From assembly GCA_020137815.1 (NCBI GenBank), contig CM035360.1:1640077-1704076 (forward strand): DNA of 64,000 bases. Reading direction: 5' to 3'. The notes below the pieces were generated by a model. That model saw nothing but the letters and a program-made list of their open reading frames with translations, was not told the origin of the DNA and searched no databases. Numbering within the stretch: position 1 is the stretch's first letter; every line of letters starts with the position of its first letter. Position numbers and translations under genes: made by a program. Positions 44,447-56,728 of this stretch are shown here, one piece after another. This DNA is from Hormiphora californensis (Eukaryota > Ctenophora > Tentaculata > Cydippida > Pleurobrachiidae).

Positions 44447-45197
44447 TGTTGTGGAAAAGAGGCCTTCATACAACTCCACGTTTGTTCCAATTCCAAAAAG
44501 ACAGGTGTCCTCACCGAAACGGGCGTGTGTTCGACTTGTGATAAACACTTTTTCAACGAACGTGGGCCTTCTTCCGAAGAATTCAAAGAGTTTATCTTGT
44601 GGTGTCACAAACGACAGCCCTCTAAGAGTCCCTATTTGAAAACTATTGAAGGAAATTCAAAGACGATTCTTGCTGAACTGGAAGTACTTGAGCGATATGT
44701 TAACATTCTCCCTCATCGGTCATCTATTAAATATATTGTGGATGGGGCAAATGTAACTAAACAAGGCCGATTATCGAGCCTTGGAACGTCTTTAAATCCG
44801 GGTGAAGCTCTAGAGATATCACGGCCTAGCTTTCCATTTTTCATCCGTCCTATAACATCCGATCCAGCTTCCGGGAAAAAGTATTATTTGGATTGTAAAC
44901 TCGTTTTTGCAGACTATGACGATCTGTTGTGCATTTTCATGTGTCTCTTACTGCCGAGAACAAGGATATATACCGAGGATAAGTTTGAAGATCATGTTAG
45001 GAAGGCTCACCATTTTTCAGAGAGTTTTGGAAGGGTACCTTTCCCCTTTTTTGACTGAAAGGTTGTGTAAAGACTTCCGGGAGGAGTGTGTGATAGATAA
45101 AGGGGATGTTTTACATAGGGTAGTAGGAAGATTCAGTCTCTGTGAGGCTAAAGAATCAAACACTTCGATTTATACACATGTTTTTTTACTTAAATAA
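44447..45197 (+). pseudogene. PRORP: PRORP (protein-only RNase P)-like sequence, frameshifted
   Basis: A single block with no introns. GVCSTCDKHF (CxxC of the zinc site), a helical spacer, IKYIVDGANV (the VDGxNV core of the NYN/PIN-like nuclease), DYDDLLCIFMCLLLP and TEDKFEDHVRK (acidic metal-binding part and RDH-like motif) follow the order of the metallonuclease half of mitochondrial RNase P. The frame ends at 45058 and continues shifted by one from about 45040 to 45197 (FREECVIDKG...FSLCEAKES). The PPR half is absent and there is no ATG in frame. The shift lies near CCCCTTTTTT, so a base-calling error is possible. Retropseudogene is the simplest reading; a terminal exon of a real gene is the alternative. 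Confidence 0.6.
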
Positions 45198-45326
45198 TTG
45201 CTAATTTGTATGATATTTTTATAAAAAATCCATCCGATTGACCAATTTTCCTTGCAACAATTTGGTAAACTAACCGATGCCACCACATTTCCCCTAGTGT
45301 TTAGCTTTCTCTCCCTTACCTACACC

Positions 45327-48300
45327 ATGAACAACATTATCTCTCAAGATTTCTGGTGCACCACTCTCAGCAAGGAGACCCCAGAGCACAACTGGATTAT
45401 TAATGACGAGGAAATCACCCATCATCTATTGATTGAACAGGTTCCTGCAGGCAACTTACATTTGATTTGAAAACTAAAAGTTTTAACTAGAATTCACTAA
45501 CCAACTTAAATAACTCAAATAAACTTAAATTTGTTGGCATAGTTCTAACACGACCATCTTTAATCTCTACAGGCTGTTATAGGAGTGGAGGCCAAGTCCA
45601 ACTGTCTGGTGGAGGCCACATCTCAGATCGCTAGTGGAGAGGAGAAAAGCACTATGATCTGTCATCTCATACCCAATGCTGTCCCCAACTGTCAACTCAG
45701 TCTGTCTTTCAAGCAGGTATGTGGTTAATATCATGATTCGGGGGTCTATCATATCTATCCCTACCCCTTCAGTACCCCGTACCAATCTACCTACTGATAC
45801 GTCTAGTGTTGTCTTAGTTCTTACCCCTCCTCTCTCTTTGTCAGGTGAAACTGAAGCTGGTAGCTGGTGAGGGTCCAGTTTATATCACCGGCACCCACTC
45901 CCAGGAGATCGAGGATATGGAGGGAAGTGATGGTAAGTAGAATGGGGGACATGGAGGGAAGTGATGGTAAGTAGAATGGGGGACATGGAGGGAAGTGATG
46001 GTAAGTAGAATGGGGGACATGGAGGGAAGTGATGGTAAGTAGAATGGGGGACATGGAGGGAAGTGATGGTAAGTAGAATGGGGGACATGGAGGGAAGTGA
46101 TGGTAAGTAGAATGGGGGACATGGAGGGAAGTGATGGTAAGTAGAATGGGGGACATGGGGGGAAGTGATGGTAAGTAGAATGGGGGACATGGAGGGAATT
46201 GATGGTAAGTAGAATGGGGGACATGGAGGGAAGTGATGGTAAGTAGAATGTGGGATATGGAGGGAAGTGATGGTAAGTAGAATGGGGGACATGGAGGGAA
46301 GTGAAATGGGAGGTGGATAAAAAGGAGTGGTAAAAAGTCGAATTTCTAAATCCCTTACCGCTAGTAGAAGTTTCTCACTACCTCACTATCTATCCTGCAG
46401 ATGAGTCGGATGATGGTATGGCGGTGCCTGAGTTGATGGACGCTGAGGCTGTGGAGGGTGAAAGTGAGGAGGATGAGGAATCAGATGATGAGGTAAACAT
46501 CCCTCTCATCAGGAACCGACTGGAAATACTGGTCCCTGATTGGCTGATAACCAGTCATGTGACCTAAATAACGAGTTCTGATTGGTTGTTTACTTGTGTC
46601 GGTCGGTTCCTGCCTCTCATGTATCTATTTGTTTGTAACACACATCTCTCAGGAGAACGTGGATGAGGACAAAATGTTGGAGGAGCTGGCAGCTGCACAG
46701 GCCAATAAACTGAAAGAGTTTACCAAGAAAAACAAGAGTGAGTTTGATAGAAGTTGTGTCTGATCATCAAAGACAACTTCTATTCAGAGTCTGATGATTC
46801 AAATAGTTTGCAACTATGTAAAAAACACAACCCACTCCTTTATATCAGAGGGAGTTACAGCAGCCAAACCAGCCCCTGCTTCCAAGAAAGTTGAGCCTGT
46901 AGTCGAGGAGAAGAAGCCCGTCGTGGAGGAAAAGAAAGTTGTTGAAGAGGTAAAGAAAGTTGAAGAGGTAAAGAAAGTTGTTGAAGAGGTAAAGAAAGTT
47001 GAAGAGGTAAAGAAAGTTGTTGAAGAGGTTGTGGAAGAGAAGAAAGAGGTAAAAGGGAGCGGAGCTTGACCACCCAACCTTTTAATCTCAAAAAAACTTT
47101 AATTGTGGGAAGTAGCAATACCACTATATCTTGCCAGTACCTCAGCCTTATACCCCACCGGTGATTTGCTAAATTGAGCTTGCTCAATGTATATCTTTAT
47201 TCAGGTAAAGGAAGAGAAGAAAGAGGTAAAGGAGGAGGCCAAGAAAGAGGAGGCCAAGGTTGAGGAGATCGATTCACCTGCTGTTGCTGCTGAGAAAGAG
47301 GAGGAAGCCATGGAAACTGATGAAGAAGAAGAAGATGAGGATGAATCCGGTAAGATATAGTGTCCCTCCCCTCACGTTTAGTACCCCCTCCCCCATCTTA
47401 GTGCCTCGATCATGAAAATTCAAAATTTTATGACGATTTAGTTAATATTTTAGTAGTAGTGCTAACTCACTCGTCATTCTTACAGATGAGGAAGAAGACG
47501 AAGACGATGATGAAGATGATGATGATGACGAGGAAGGTATAAAAAAAAAAGAGCGGCACACTGTGGGGCGGTCACACTTTTACCACTCACTTTATGTAAC
47601 GCGCGGTTGAATTGTGATATAGCAAGTTCAACCATACATCGCTTATATCGTGTGTCCTCTGACCGCGCGAAGATTTCACTCACCAACATCTTCAGAACTG
47701 CCTCACACCCTCTGATGATGTGTACACGTTTTTGGGGCGGGCAAAATGTATACAATGTATTGGTACATCCACCCCATATTCAACTGTGATAGAGTCCACC
47801 CCTGCCCTTTAGTAGTACTTCTGTGGCTGTGCCCTAACTACAGGGGGCTCAAATAATTACTTCATGACTCAGATCACCACTACTCTCCTTTCTTCAGATG
47901 ATGATGATGATGATGATGATGAAGAGGTAGAGTCTGATGAAGAAGAAGATGAAGAGGGAGAGAGTGAGGAAGAAAGTGAAGAGGAGGAGGAGGAGGCCGC
48001 ACCCATTGCAAAGAAGAGGAAAACAGATAATGTAAGACAAATCTCTTGATATTGATCGATAATGTAGAACTAACACTGAAATCAAAACTAACATTGTCCA
48101 AGATGCTATTCCGTATTCATATTAACTTTGTCTGTTATCTAAATTCACTCCCTTCCCACTAGGCCGCAGCAGTAAACGTAAAAGTGAGTAACGGTGCCAA
48201 ACTTCCCGCCAAGGCTCCTGCCACCCCCAAGCAGCCCGCTGCCAAGAAAGCTGAACCCAAGACCCCAGTCCAAGCTAAAACGAGCATGGTAGATCTCAAG

Positions 48301-48435
48301 AAGAAGCTCCTAGCGTCACCTAACCTGCCCAAAAAGTACGAAAAGTTTGCCAATTTAATGAAGAATGCCCACAAAGTAGCAGATGAGAAGGAAATCAAGG
48401 GAGCGTGGGAGTTTATCCAGAAAAGTCGGAAGTAG
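45327..48435 (+). CDS. NPM1: Nucleophosmin/nucleoplasmin family histone chaperone
   Basis: Ten exons close in phase: 45327-45440, 45573-45716, 45845-45932, 46401-46492, 46653-46737, 46849-47048, 47205-47349, 47486-47536, 47898-48031 and 48163-48435, giving 441 residues. The N-terminal core has FWCTTLSKETPEH, LIPNAVPNC and GEGPVYITGTHSQEIE, the pentamer-forming nucleoplasmin fold. The middle has several Asp/Glu tracts and a Val-Glu-Lys repeat (KKVEEVKKVVEEV). Then comes a KKRK nuclear signal and a C-terminal helical bundle (SMVDLKKKLLASPNLPKKYEKFANLMKN, ending GAWEFIQKSRK) matching the NPM1 nucleic-acid-binding domain. Only one of the two terminal Trp of vertebrate NPM1 is kept. Expected role: nucleolar histone chaperone and ribosome biogenesis. 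The exon 3 donor is amplified as a 34-bp minisatellite, and intron 4 carries a hAT-like MITE. Confidence 0.92.
45914..46312 (+). repeat. 34-bp minisatellite built on NPM1 exon 3 end plus donor
   Basis: About eleven units of 34 bp contain GACATGGAGGGAAGTGATG (exon end) followed by GTAAGTAGAATGGG (donor and intron start). The first, true copy ends the exon at 45932. One unit reads GAATTGATG and one GTGGGATATGG; the others are nearly identical. 34 is not a multiple of three. Confidence 0.95.
46510..46612 (+). mobile_element. hAT-like 103-bp MITE, copy 2
   Basis: CAGGAACCGAC at one end and GTCGGTTCCTG at the other. It is flanked by a perfect 8-bp direct repeat CCTCTCAT (46502-46509 and 46613-46620). 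The 8-bp duplication and CA..TG ends fit hAT elements. It lies in an NPM1 intron, 18 bases after exon 4. The central palindrome is mutated to GTCATGTGAC. Confidence 0.85.
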
Positions 48436-48701
48436 ACGAAGGAAAGAACATTCTTACCAAACCTTTTAAGATATATACGTCTATTTTTAACTTTTCATTA
48501 ATTTATTATTTAAAACCCTTTTTCAAGAGCCTGATCTGGGAGAGCTACGTGTAAGATCATAAGCTAATTTTTTATTCAGTAAATTGTTTGTGTTTTATTC
48601 TTGCAAGATTCCATCCTATGATGATACCCCTCGATACCCCTATGATAATACCCCTTGATCATCCTATCTATAACTAACAAACTCTATCAAAGGAAGGGAA
48701 A

Positions 48702-49482
48702 ATGTCACGACTCCTCTTCCTCACATCACTTCTCCTTGTGGTGGCCCATGCAACGCTGGAGCCACTGTCAAAAGACGAGAAGAAGAAGAAGAATAAGAAA
48801 GTGAAACCTGTCCTTGAATCAGTCGTTGAAAGAGGTACGGTATTACACTATCAGGCCAATGCTCTACGACAGTTATTACATGAACCACGTCCAATGTTGA
48901 ATGTCGTGGGAGCTTGTTTTTTTTCGCCGTGCTTTGCATGGCCTTCACAATACCTCCATATGCAGGGTTGGTAAAAACGGAGCCGGTATATACAGAGATC
49001 ACGAAGAACTACAACAAATACAGTCTAGCCCATGTTAACAAGAAGATGTTCCCTGGAGAGCTATTGGGGTTTGTTACACCATGGAACAGCCACGGGTATG
49101 ATGTGGCCAAAACATTTGGTGCCAAATTCAACATGATCTCACCTGGTAAGTATACCACTATTGTGCTCCTTTATAAGCTTGCATACTTGCTCCTTCATAA
49201 AACTATCTGTTCCTCAGTTTGGCTACAGATAGTACCGACAGGCCGGGGTACCTACAAGATTCAAGGTGGACATGATATAGATGCTGGGTGGGTAAAGGAT
49301 GTTAGGGCTAATAATAGTAACACAATGATTTTACCACGACTGATATTTGAACAGTGGAACCTGCAACATCTAGCACAGGTATTATTACCAAATATTGAGT
49401 ATTGTCGTGTTTGTTTCTCTATCTCTTCCTCGCCAAATCTTTCTCACTCTCTATCCCTCTATCCATACCAGGTAACATCTCT

Positions 49483-49561
<79 letters not shown>

Positions 49562-51806
49562 TATCCCTCTATCCATACAAGGTAACATCATCCCCGGCTG
49601 AGCTGCTCCACATGGTCCAAGTGGTGGTGGACTTCTTCAAGGGCGAGGGATTCGATGGAGCTGTCCTTGAGATTTGGAGACAGTTCGGTGGAAGGGTAAG
49701 TACAGTTAGCTTGTCGTATGAACTAGAGACAGTTCGGTGGAAGGGTAAGTACAGTTAGCTTGTCGTATGAACTAGAGGCAGTTCGGTGGAAGGGTAAGTA
49801 CAGTTAGCTTGTCGTATGAACTAGAGACAGTTCGGTGGAAGGGTAAGTACAGTTAGCTTGTCGTATGAACTAGAGGCAGTTCGGTGGAAGGGTAAGTACA
49901 GTTAGCTTGTCGTATGAACTAGAGACAGTTCGGTGGAAGGGTAAGTACAGTTAGCTTGTCGTATGAACTGGAGACAGTTCGGTGGAAGGGTAAGTACAGT
50001 TGTCGTATGAACTAGAGACAGTTCGGTGGAAGGGTAAGTACAGTTAGCTTGTCGTATGAACTAGAGACAGTTCGGTGGAAGGGTAAGTACAGTTAGCTTG
50101 TCGTATGAACTAGAGGCAGTTCGGTGGAAGGGTAAGTACAGTTAGCTTGTCGTATGAACTAGAGACAGTTCGGTGGAAGGGTAAGTACAGTTAGCTTGTC
50201 GTATGAACTAGAGACAGTTCGGTGGAAGGGTAAGTACAGTTAGCTTGTCGTATGAACTAGAGACAGTTCGGTGGAAGGGTAAGTACAGTTAGCTTGTCGT
50301 ATGAACTAGAGACAGTTCGGTGGAAGGGTAAGTACAGTTAGCTTGTCGTATGAACTAGAGACAGTTCGGTGGAAGGGTAAGAACAGTTAGCTTGTCGTAT
50401 GACCGTCACAGTGGCCATCGATACATTGTTTTAGTGAATTATTAGTAGAAAGCTTAGCATCTAACATGACAACAGATTTCCCTTAGGAAAAGCCAAGGCT
50501 GCACCAGGTCATCAAAGCAATCAGTGAAGGCCTGAAGGAAGCGGGAAACCTAGCAACTCTTCTAGTCATTCCTCCAGGTATTTGATCTCTAATATTTCAT
50601 ACTGACAGCTGTGCTAGGCGTGCCCTTACATTCTCACGCGATCTATAAACCAAGGGGGGGGGGCTGACCTCGATCTATCTCTCACTCTCGGAAGTTACAA
50701 TAGTTCCATGTGTTCAGGAGTGAAGCCATTCCCGGAGTTGTTTGATAAACACGACTTCAAAACTCTCCAGCCGCACGTGGACAGATTCATCATGATGACG
50801 TATGATCATCACCATGGTACTGGTAAACCAGGTAAAATGCAGGCTCTGTCCAAAGAGAGGATGTTTCATGTTACCCATTCCTTGTGATCTAACCTTCAGT
50901 AACTGTATTCCTATACAACTACTTAGCAAATGTTTATCAAGTATATACAACTCCCCATCACCAGGTCCAGTAGGTCCGATGGATTGGGGCCTCAGGAACA
51001 TACTGCTTATCATGGAACATGAAGATAATGATGCTTACAGGTGAGTAGTAGTAGTAGGAGTAGGAGTAGTACAGGTGAGTAGTAGTATATTGGCACTATT
51101 TAACACGTATACTCATCTGGGTGTCCACCACATAGCATGGGTGTCCACCACATAGCATGGGTGATAACACGTGTTCAACTTTTCTGCGTAAAGTACAGGA
51201 TGAAGGGTTCAAGATAACAAAAAGAAACGATTCAGAAAATCTAGCAAAATAATCACCCTACTTTTAGGTATAAACTGTTATACGGGTTAAACTTCTACGG
51301 AGCAGATTTTAGAGGGGACGGACAATTTGAAGGTAAAAACTTTTACCAAAACAGTACAGCAGTCAGACAAAAACTACCCTTATTAGAGAAAAACAACCCG
51401 TCCCGTCTACAAACTATATTTTCAGCTATTCTGGGCAATAGATACATAGAGCTACTCAAGTCGTACAAGCCCGGACAGTTTCCATGGCACCTCAAGGCAT
51501 CCGAACACAGTTTTGAGTACAGGGAACCAGCGGGTGTTCATAAAGTCTTCTACCCAACTCTTAGGGTATGTGGTTACCTATATTTTATAGTTATCGTTAC
51601 TAGTAGTTATGATTACTAGTAGTTACTGTTACTAGTAGTTACCGTTAATATTTTTGTTAATATTTGTTAATATTTTTGTTAAACCTATTAATATTTTCTG
51701 ATTTCAGTCACTACAAAAACGTATTGAAGCTGCTGAAAAGTTCAAAATAGGCCTAGCAATCTGGGAAATAGGACAAGGACTCGACTATTTCTATGATTTA
51801 TTTTAG
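48702..51806 (+). CDS. CHID1: CHID1 (chitinase-domain, GH18-like secreted protein)
   Basis: Ten exons close in phase: 48702-48834, 48966-49145, 49218-49378, 49582-49695, 50487-50577, 50718-50831, 50965-51040, 51268-51332, 51426-51565 and 51708-51806, giving 390 residues against 393 in human. A signal peptide ([17 protein letters not shown]) is followed by a Lys-rich stretch and the GH18 barrel: [45 protein letters not shown] and [16 protein letters not shown]. The DxxDxDxE chitinase motif is replaced by FDGAVLEIW, as in this non-chitinolytic family, which binds sugars in the lysosomal/secretory route. The ATG is 267 bp after the NPM1 stop. The exon 4 donor is amplified as a 49-bp minisatellite and its acceptor region is duplicated. 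Confidence 0.95.
49449..49588 (+). repeat. Duplicated 3' splice site around a (TC)n tract
   Basis: CTATCCCTCTATCCATACCAG with GTAACATC at 49449-49478 recurs as CTATCCCTCTATCCATACAAG with GTAACATC at 49559-49589. About 70 bp of TC lie between. The second copy is the CHID1 exon 4 acceptor used in the model; the first would be an upstream decoy. Confidence 0.8.
49677..50402 (+). repeat. 49-bp minisatellite built on CHID1 exon 4 end plus donor
   Basis: About fifteen units contain AGAGACAGTTCGGTGGAAGG (exon end) and GTAAGTACAGTTAGCTTGTC (donor and intron). The first donor GT is at 49696, the next at 49745, the last near 50377, where the donor reads GTAAGAACAG. One unit near 49990 lacks a few bases. 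Units differ mainly by GAGACAG/GAGGCAG. Confidence 0.95.
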
Positions 51807-51984
51807 TTTTTTTGCTTCTTTTTGCATGGTTAATGGCTAATGTGTCATGTATATTTAAGTAAGAGAAAGATTTTTGTTTATTTATGATGATTTATGTGCA
51901 TGTGTTCCGTTTGTTGTTGTTTTATTTTCAGTCAATTTGCCATGAGAAACCTCTGTTTAAATTAAGGTAGCAATGTACCCTTTC

Positions 51985-52190
51985 TTTCCTTAGCAACACC
52001 CTACATCTCCCTAACAACACCCCTTGTCACCATAACAACACCCCTTGTCTCCCTAGCAACACCCCTTGTCTCCATAGCAACACCCTACATCTCCCTAACA
52101 ACACCCCTTGTCTCCATAGCAACACTCCTTGTTTCCCTAACAACACCCCTTGTCTCCCTAACAACACCCTACATCTCCCTAGCAACACAT
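51985..52190. promoter_or_regulatory. NOC3L upstream repeats with CCATAGCAAC half-sites
   Basis: The interval between CHID1 and NOC3L is mostly an irregular ~25-bp tandem of ACACCCCTTGTCTCCATAGCA type. Most units end in CCATAGCAAC, CCTAGCAAC or CCATAACAAC, which resemble X-box half-sites. It ends just before the NOC3L ATG. Confidence 0.45.
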
Positions 52191-52197
52191 TTCCAAC

Positions 52198-55100
52198 ATG
52201 ACAATGTGTGACTCGTCTGATGATGAAACCGGTCTATCTATAGAACACGATGCAGATGATTATTTCACCTCTGCCGCAGATAAACGGGCGTTCCAGTCTT
52301 TTTTAAATACAAACCTAGAGGAGGATGGAACACGGAACAAGAAGTAGGTGATTTATCAAACACCTATACTTCTCTCTCAAGTGTACTCCAACACTTTGAA
52401 AACTCCCACGAGTATCCCGTTCCAACCTGTCAGGCCAATGCTCTAACCACAGTTCTCGTGCGCTCCGAAACGAGAATGGGTCAGGCCAATGCTCTGACAG
52501 GTTCCAACCAAAACCATTTGTTTTCAGGCAGAAGACCATGGACGAGATGGAGGAAAAACACGCTGAGAAACGTTACCTAGCAACGAAGGATGCACCTGAT
52601 CTTCATCATATGTTACCCGTCAAGACGGAGAAGGGACATCTGCAGGAGAGGGCGAGAGTTGTTGAGAAACAGAAACAAGAGGAAAAGGAAGAGGTAATGC
52701 AGTGATGTACAATATTTAGATGGGGGGTTTTCATAGACCCCCCCCCACGGCGTTTAACCTCGGACGCCGTGCCCCCCCCCCCCCCCTCATATTCTCATCT
52801 CGTACCTCTCTAATCTACTGGATCTTATTGACACTTTTCCTCATTGCAGAAAAAAGAAGAAGAAGAAGAGGAGGTGGTGGCCCCTCAGAGTATAGCTGAA
52901 CTGTATAAGCTGAGACGAGATATGATCTCAAAGGCTAAATCAGATATTGCCAGGTTAGGCGACTCACTTGTCTTTCTCCCCTTTCTTTCTAACTTCATGC
53001 CAATTTAGGGGTGCACATTTTTGATCTTGTTCCTAGCTTCATTCCCCTATAGGTTGTGTTGTGCCATCACGGAAGACCCATACAATAACCTGGCAGCGAT
53101 GAAGAAGCTTAGGGCCTACTGTGCCACCGAGGATAGTAAAGCAGGTATGTTTCCATGACAACCACTCTTCGTGTTTCCATGACAACCAAAAAAGTGTTTA
53201 TTATTTGATCGATTGATTTGATCATTAAATTGAGTAGTATGTGCTCTGCAAGCAAATTTAAACCGTGTTGTGTTTTCTCTAGGTCAAACGATACGAAAGT
53301 TGGCTATAGTATCCCTAACGGAGATCTATAATGATATCCTGCCATCGTATCGAGTTAAACCAGCCGAGGATCTGGAAACTCTCAGCAAAGAGGTAATAGA
53401 GATAGTGTTGTGACTTTTTACCCCAGTAGGAAACTTTTACAATCCGGCTGGTATCCTAAAATTCGGTTGTTGTTGTTGTTGTTGTATGCGCCTCCGCTTC
53501 CAATCCTCTACTTGTGATTTTATCCCGTCCGGCAGCCAGTTCCTCACGCCCGAGAAGGACGGAGCTCAGGTTCCAGAGTTTCCTCTTTCCCCCGGGAGAG
53601 TTTTCTTCCTCCGTCTTATGTCCATGGTTTTGGAGATAAGGGTGGAATCGTCTCCCATAACTGTCTTGACAGGTCCCATGAAGGGGACCGCACCAGCACT
53701 GTTTTCACATTGTGCCAGTCTCGGATATCTCCAGCGATCCTTGGTGAGTGGCATCTCAGCATTGATCGCTTTAAATGTGGCCTTGGCTAGGACAATTCGG
53801 ACGCTCCATTGACTATGGCACCTTTGTAGATTTTGCGCTGCCAACCTCTGATTTGTAATCAGTACTCCATGTGGGTTCATGGAACATCACTTTTTGTTCG
53901 TGATGCAGATGCAGCGTCCGGCCGTTCATGGGGTAGTTAGGGCAGGTTCCTTCCCAATTAACGGAACTCTGGCGTGTGAAATGTTTAGTGGGTTAGGTAT
54001 CTATGTGCGTCACTCATAGAAATTTGTTTTGTAGCATGGGATAGTAGTTTGTTCTGTTTGTTGATCAGGTTTTTGAGGAGGCTTGTTTGTTGGTAGAGAA
54101 TGATGATGTTGGTTTATTACCTTCATCGTTTGGGGGGTAATCGCCATTTGGGAATCTCCTACGCTTCTCATGGACTTTTGAAGAAGCGTAGGTAGTAGCG
54201 AGGCTACTGGTTAGTGTAGTTTCTCCCTGTTGGGCTACGGAAACACCCCTTGAGTTTATCTCGACCTCGGCGTGGGAATTTTGCCGAGAGTCGGTGGTAG
54301 CTAACCAGTTATGACCTAGCTTGTTAGACCTTTTATACCTGTCCAGAGGCTAGGTGGACAGAAGGTAGAGGATGGCCAGTTGAGATTAGACCTCCTCCAG
54401 CCTGGACTTTTGCTGGAGGACGGGTTTTGGCCGGTATTTAGCCATCTACTTTGGCCCAGTGCACAAGGCTGGGGAGATGGTGTAATACCGGCCGGGGGGT
54501 ATCTCTATTCAGAGAGAGATGAGTCATGAGCGGATTAGAGAAAGGAAGAGAGAAAAACACACCACCCAAGGAGGGCAGCTCTGTTTCCTTGGAGTGGTAT
54601 GTGAGATGCTCCATGCAGTTCAAGAGCTTCATGGTTTACCCCGGGGTATGCCGGGTCACCCCTGAAGATTCCCTGCCTGGTCTGTAGGACACTATTGCTA
54701 TCTAAAAAAATAGACATTAGCCGCGGCCTGCATCTCAAGGGCGTGGGAAGGAATCTCACCCTCCTTCGGTAAAAAATTCGGTAAAAATTTGGCTGGTTAA
54801 ATAAGTGACGTCATCAAAAATTTGGCTGGTTAAATAAGTTTAGTGACGTCATCAAAAATGACGATTTTATGAAAATTTTAACCTTATACATCAAATATAT
54901 ATAATATGTATATATATAACTAGCGCACCCATTGGGTACGCTCAAGTAAGGGCTTTTTGATAACCCACCCGGCTTCGCCTGGTAGTTCTTTTCGCCCCTT
55001 TCAACACGGTTGCCATGGCAACTGAATTGGTAACTATGGGGACTGGCAATCGAAAATATTAACAAACTTCCACTGGAAGGTCCAAAACTGTGAGTAACAG

Positions 55101-56660
55101 CTTTACAGCTTTGGGCACATAGAGTGTTTTATGAAGGAGCAGTCTGTCGCTTAGATACCGCTTAACGAACGACCACCACTTCGACGTTCATCTCCAAATT
55201 ATAATAGAGATTGTATATATAATAATAATATGACAGCATATTTCCACAAGAAACTAGTACGTGTATTATAGTATAATACATACATTCTTTAATAATTTAA
55301 TTTAATTTTACTACGTACTAAAATTCGTAAAGTTCATAAAACTAAGTGCATTAAACTTTTATTTTTATCAAAATTGTATCAACATTTTGGTAAGAAAAAA
55401 ATACATCGAAACATTTTTTAAATTAATTATACATAATAATCAAAGCAATATTTAAGTTTTTAAGGGAGATATGATTTGAACTGGGTACCTCTTGTGTTAC
55501 ACAGTTACTGTCGTGGGACGTCCTTACTTACTGAGCTACCCGGGGGCTGGTAAAATTACAACCAGCCGACCAGCCATAAGGATCATATTACATATACAGT
55601 ATCCGAGCTCTCAATGCAGTATCCTGAAGTGATCCTGCACGAAACTTTAGTGATCCTGTCATCACAGGATCATCGGCTGGTATTTGATACCCGGCTGGTA
55701 GACCAGCCGGGTATCAAATTACAAGATCACCCGTTGTCATATTGGAGGGGTCAGGGGAATGAGAAAGTTTCTCCCTCCGTCTATTACATATGAGGGACCT
55801 AGTTCCATAAAGGTATAAGTGCAGATATACCAAGATGGAAATTTCAGTAGGAGCATGTTTGGGATGGTCCTGTCCCTAAATCGGGGTGCCACTAAATCGG
55901 GGGCCCCTAAATCGGGGTCCGACTGTACACGCAAAGAATAATTTGGCTGGTATCCTGGATCAAAGGATCACCTAAGTTTCCTACTGGGCTTTTTACCAAA
56001 GCATAGGGTGGGAGAGAGCGAGAGGGCCGAGGGGGCAGCTTAGAGAGACTTCAGACTGTGGGAGAGAGACAGGAGATATAGTTACAATTCGTTTTCGTCA
56101 GGTGAAAGTTCAACATAGCTACGAAACAGAGTTGCTAAGAAACTACAGGGTGTTCCTTGATTTGTTGTTCGAGAACCTCAATGTTGCCTTCCAGGTATGT
56201 TTTCAAATTTTATCTGACCCCGAAATCCGAATCATCTTGCTGCCTAGTGACTAAGATCTGAAATTGATTTTTACCTTGTTTTCCGTTCTACTTGAGTCTC
56301 CTCTTCTACAATCCTCTGTCAGAGCATTGGCTTAAATCCTTGTTTTCAGAGTAAAAAGAAGTGGGTATCAGCAAGTCGGAAGGCTCTTGGGCTGCTCTCT
56401 CTACAAAGCATGTGTGAGCTACTGGTCAAAAACTACAACTTTAATTTGAGGTAATGTGCCGCTTCTTTTACTCGACCACCACAAAAAATAAAGGCCACTT
56501 TCCTAGAAACGGTAATTTTGCAATTTTACATTTCATTTATCTTCTTGACATTAATTTCAGGTCCTAACATTGTTCAACACAATTCTACCATATGGAACAA
56601 GCAAGGCAATGAGTGGACAACTAGCAGATGTTGTTATAAAAACTATAACCGAGGTAGGTA

Positions 56661-56728
<68 letters not shown>

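Noticed and set aside
45821-46292. Minus-strand Ser/Pro/Tyr repeat proteins
   Set aside because: Shadow frames of the 34-bp NPM1 minisatellite.
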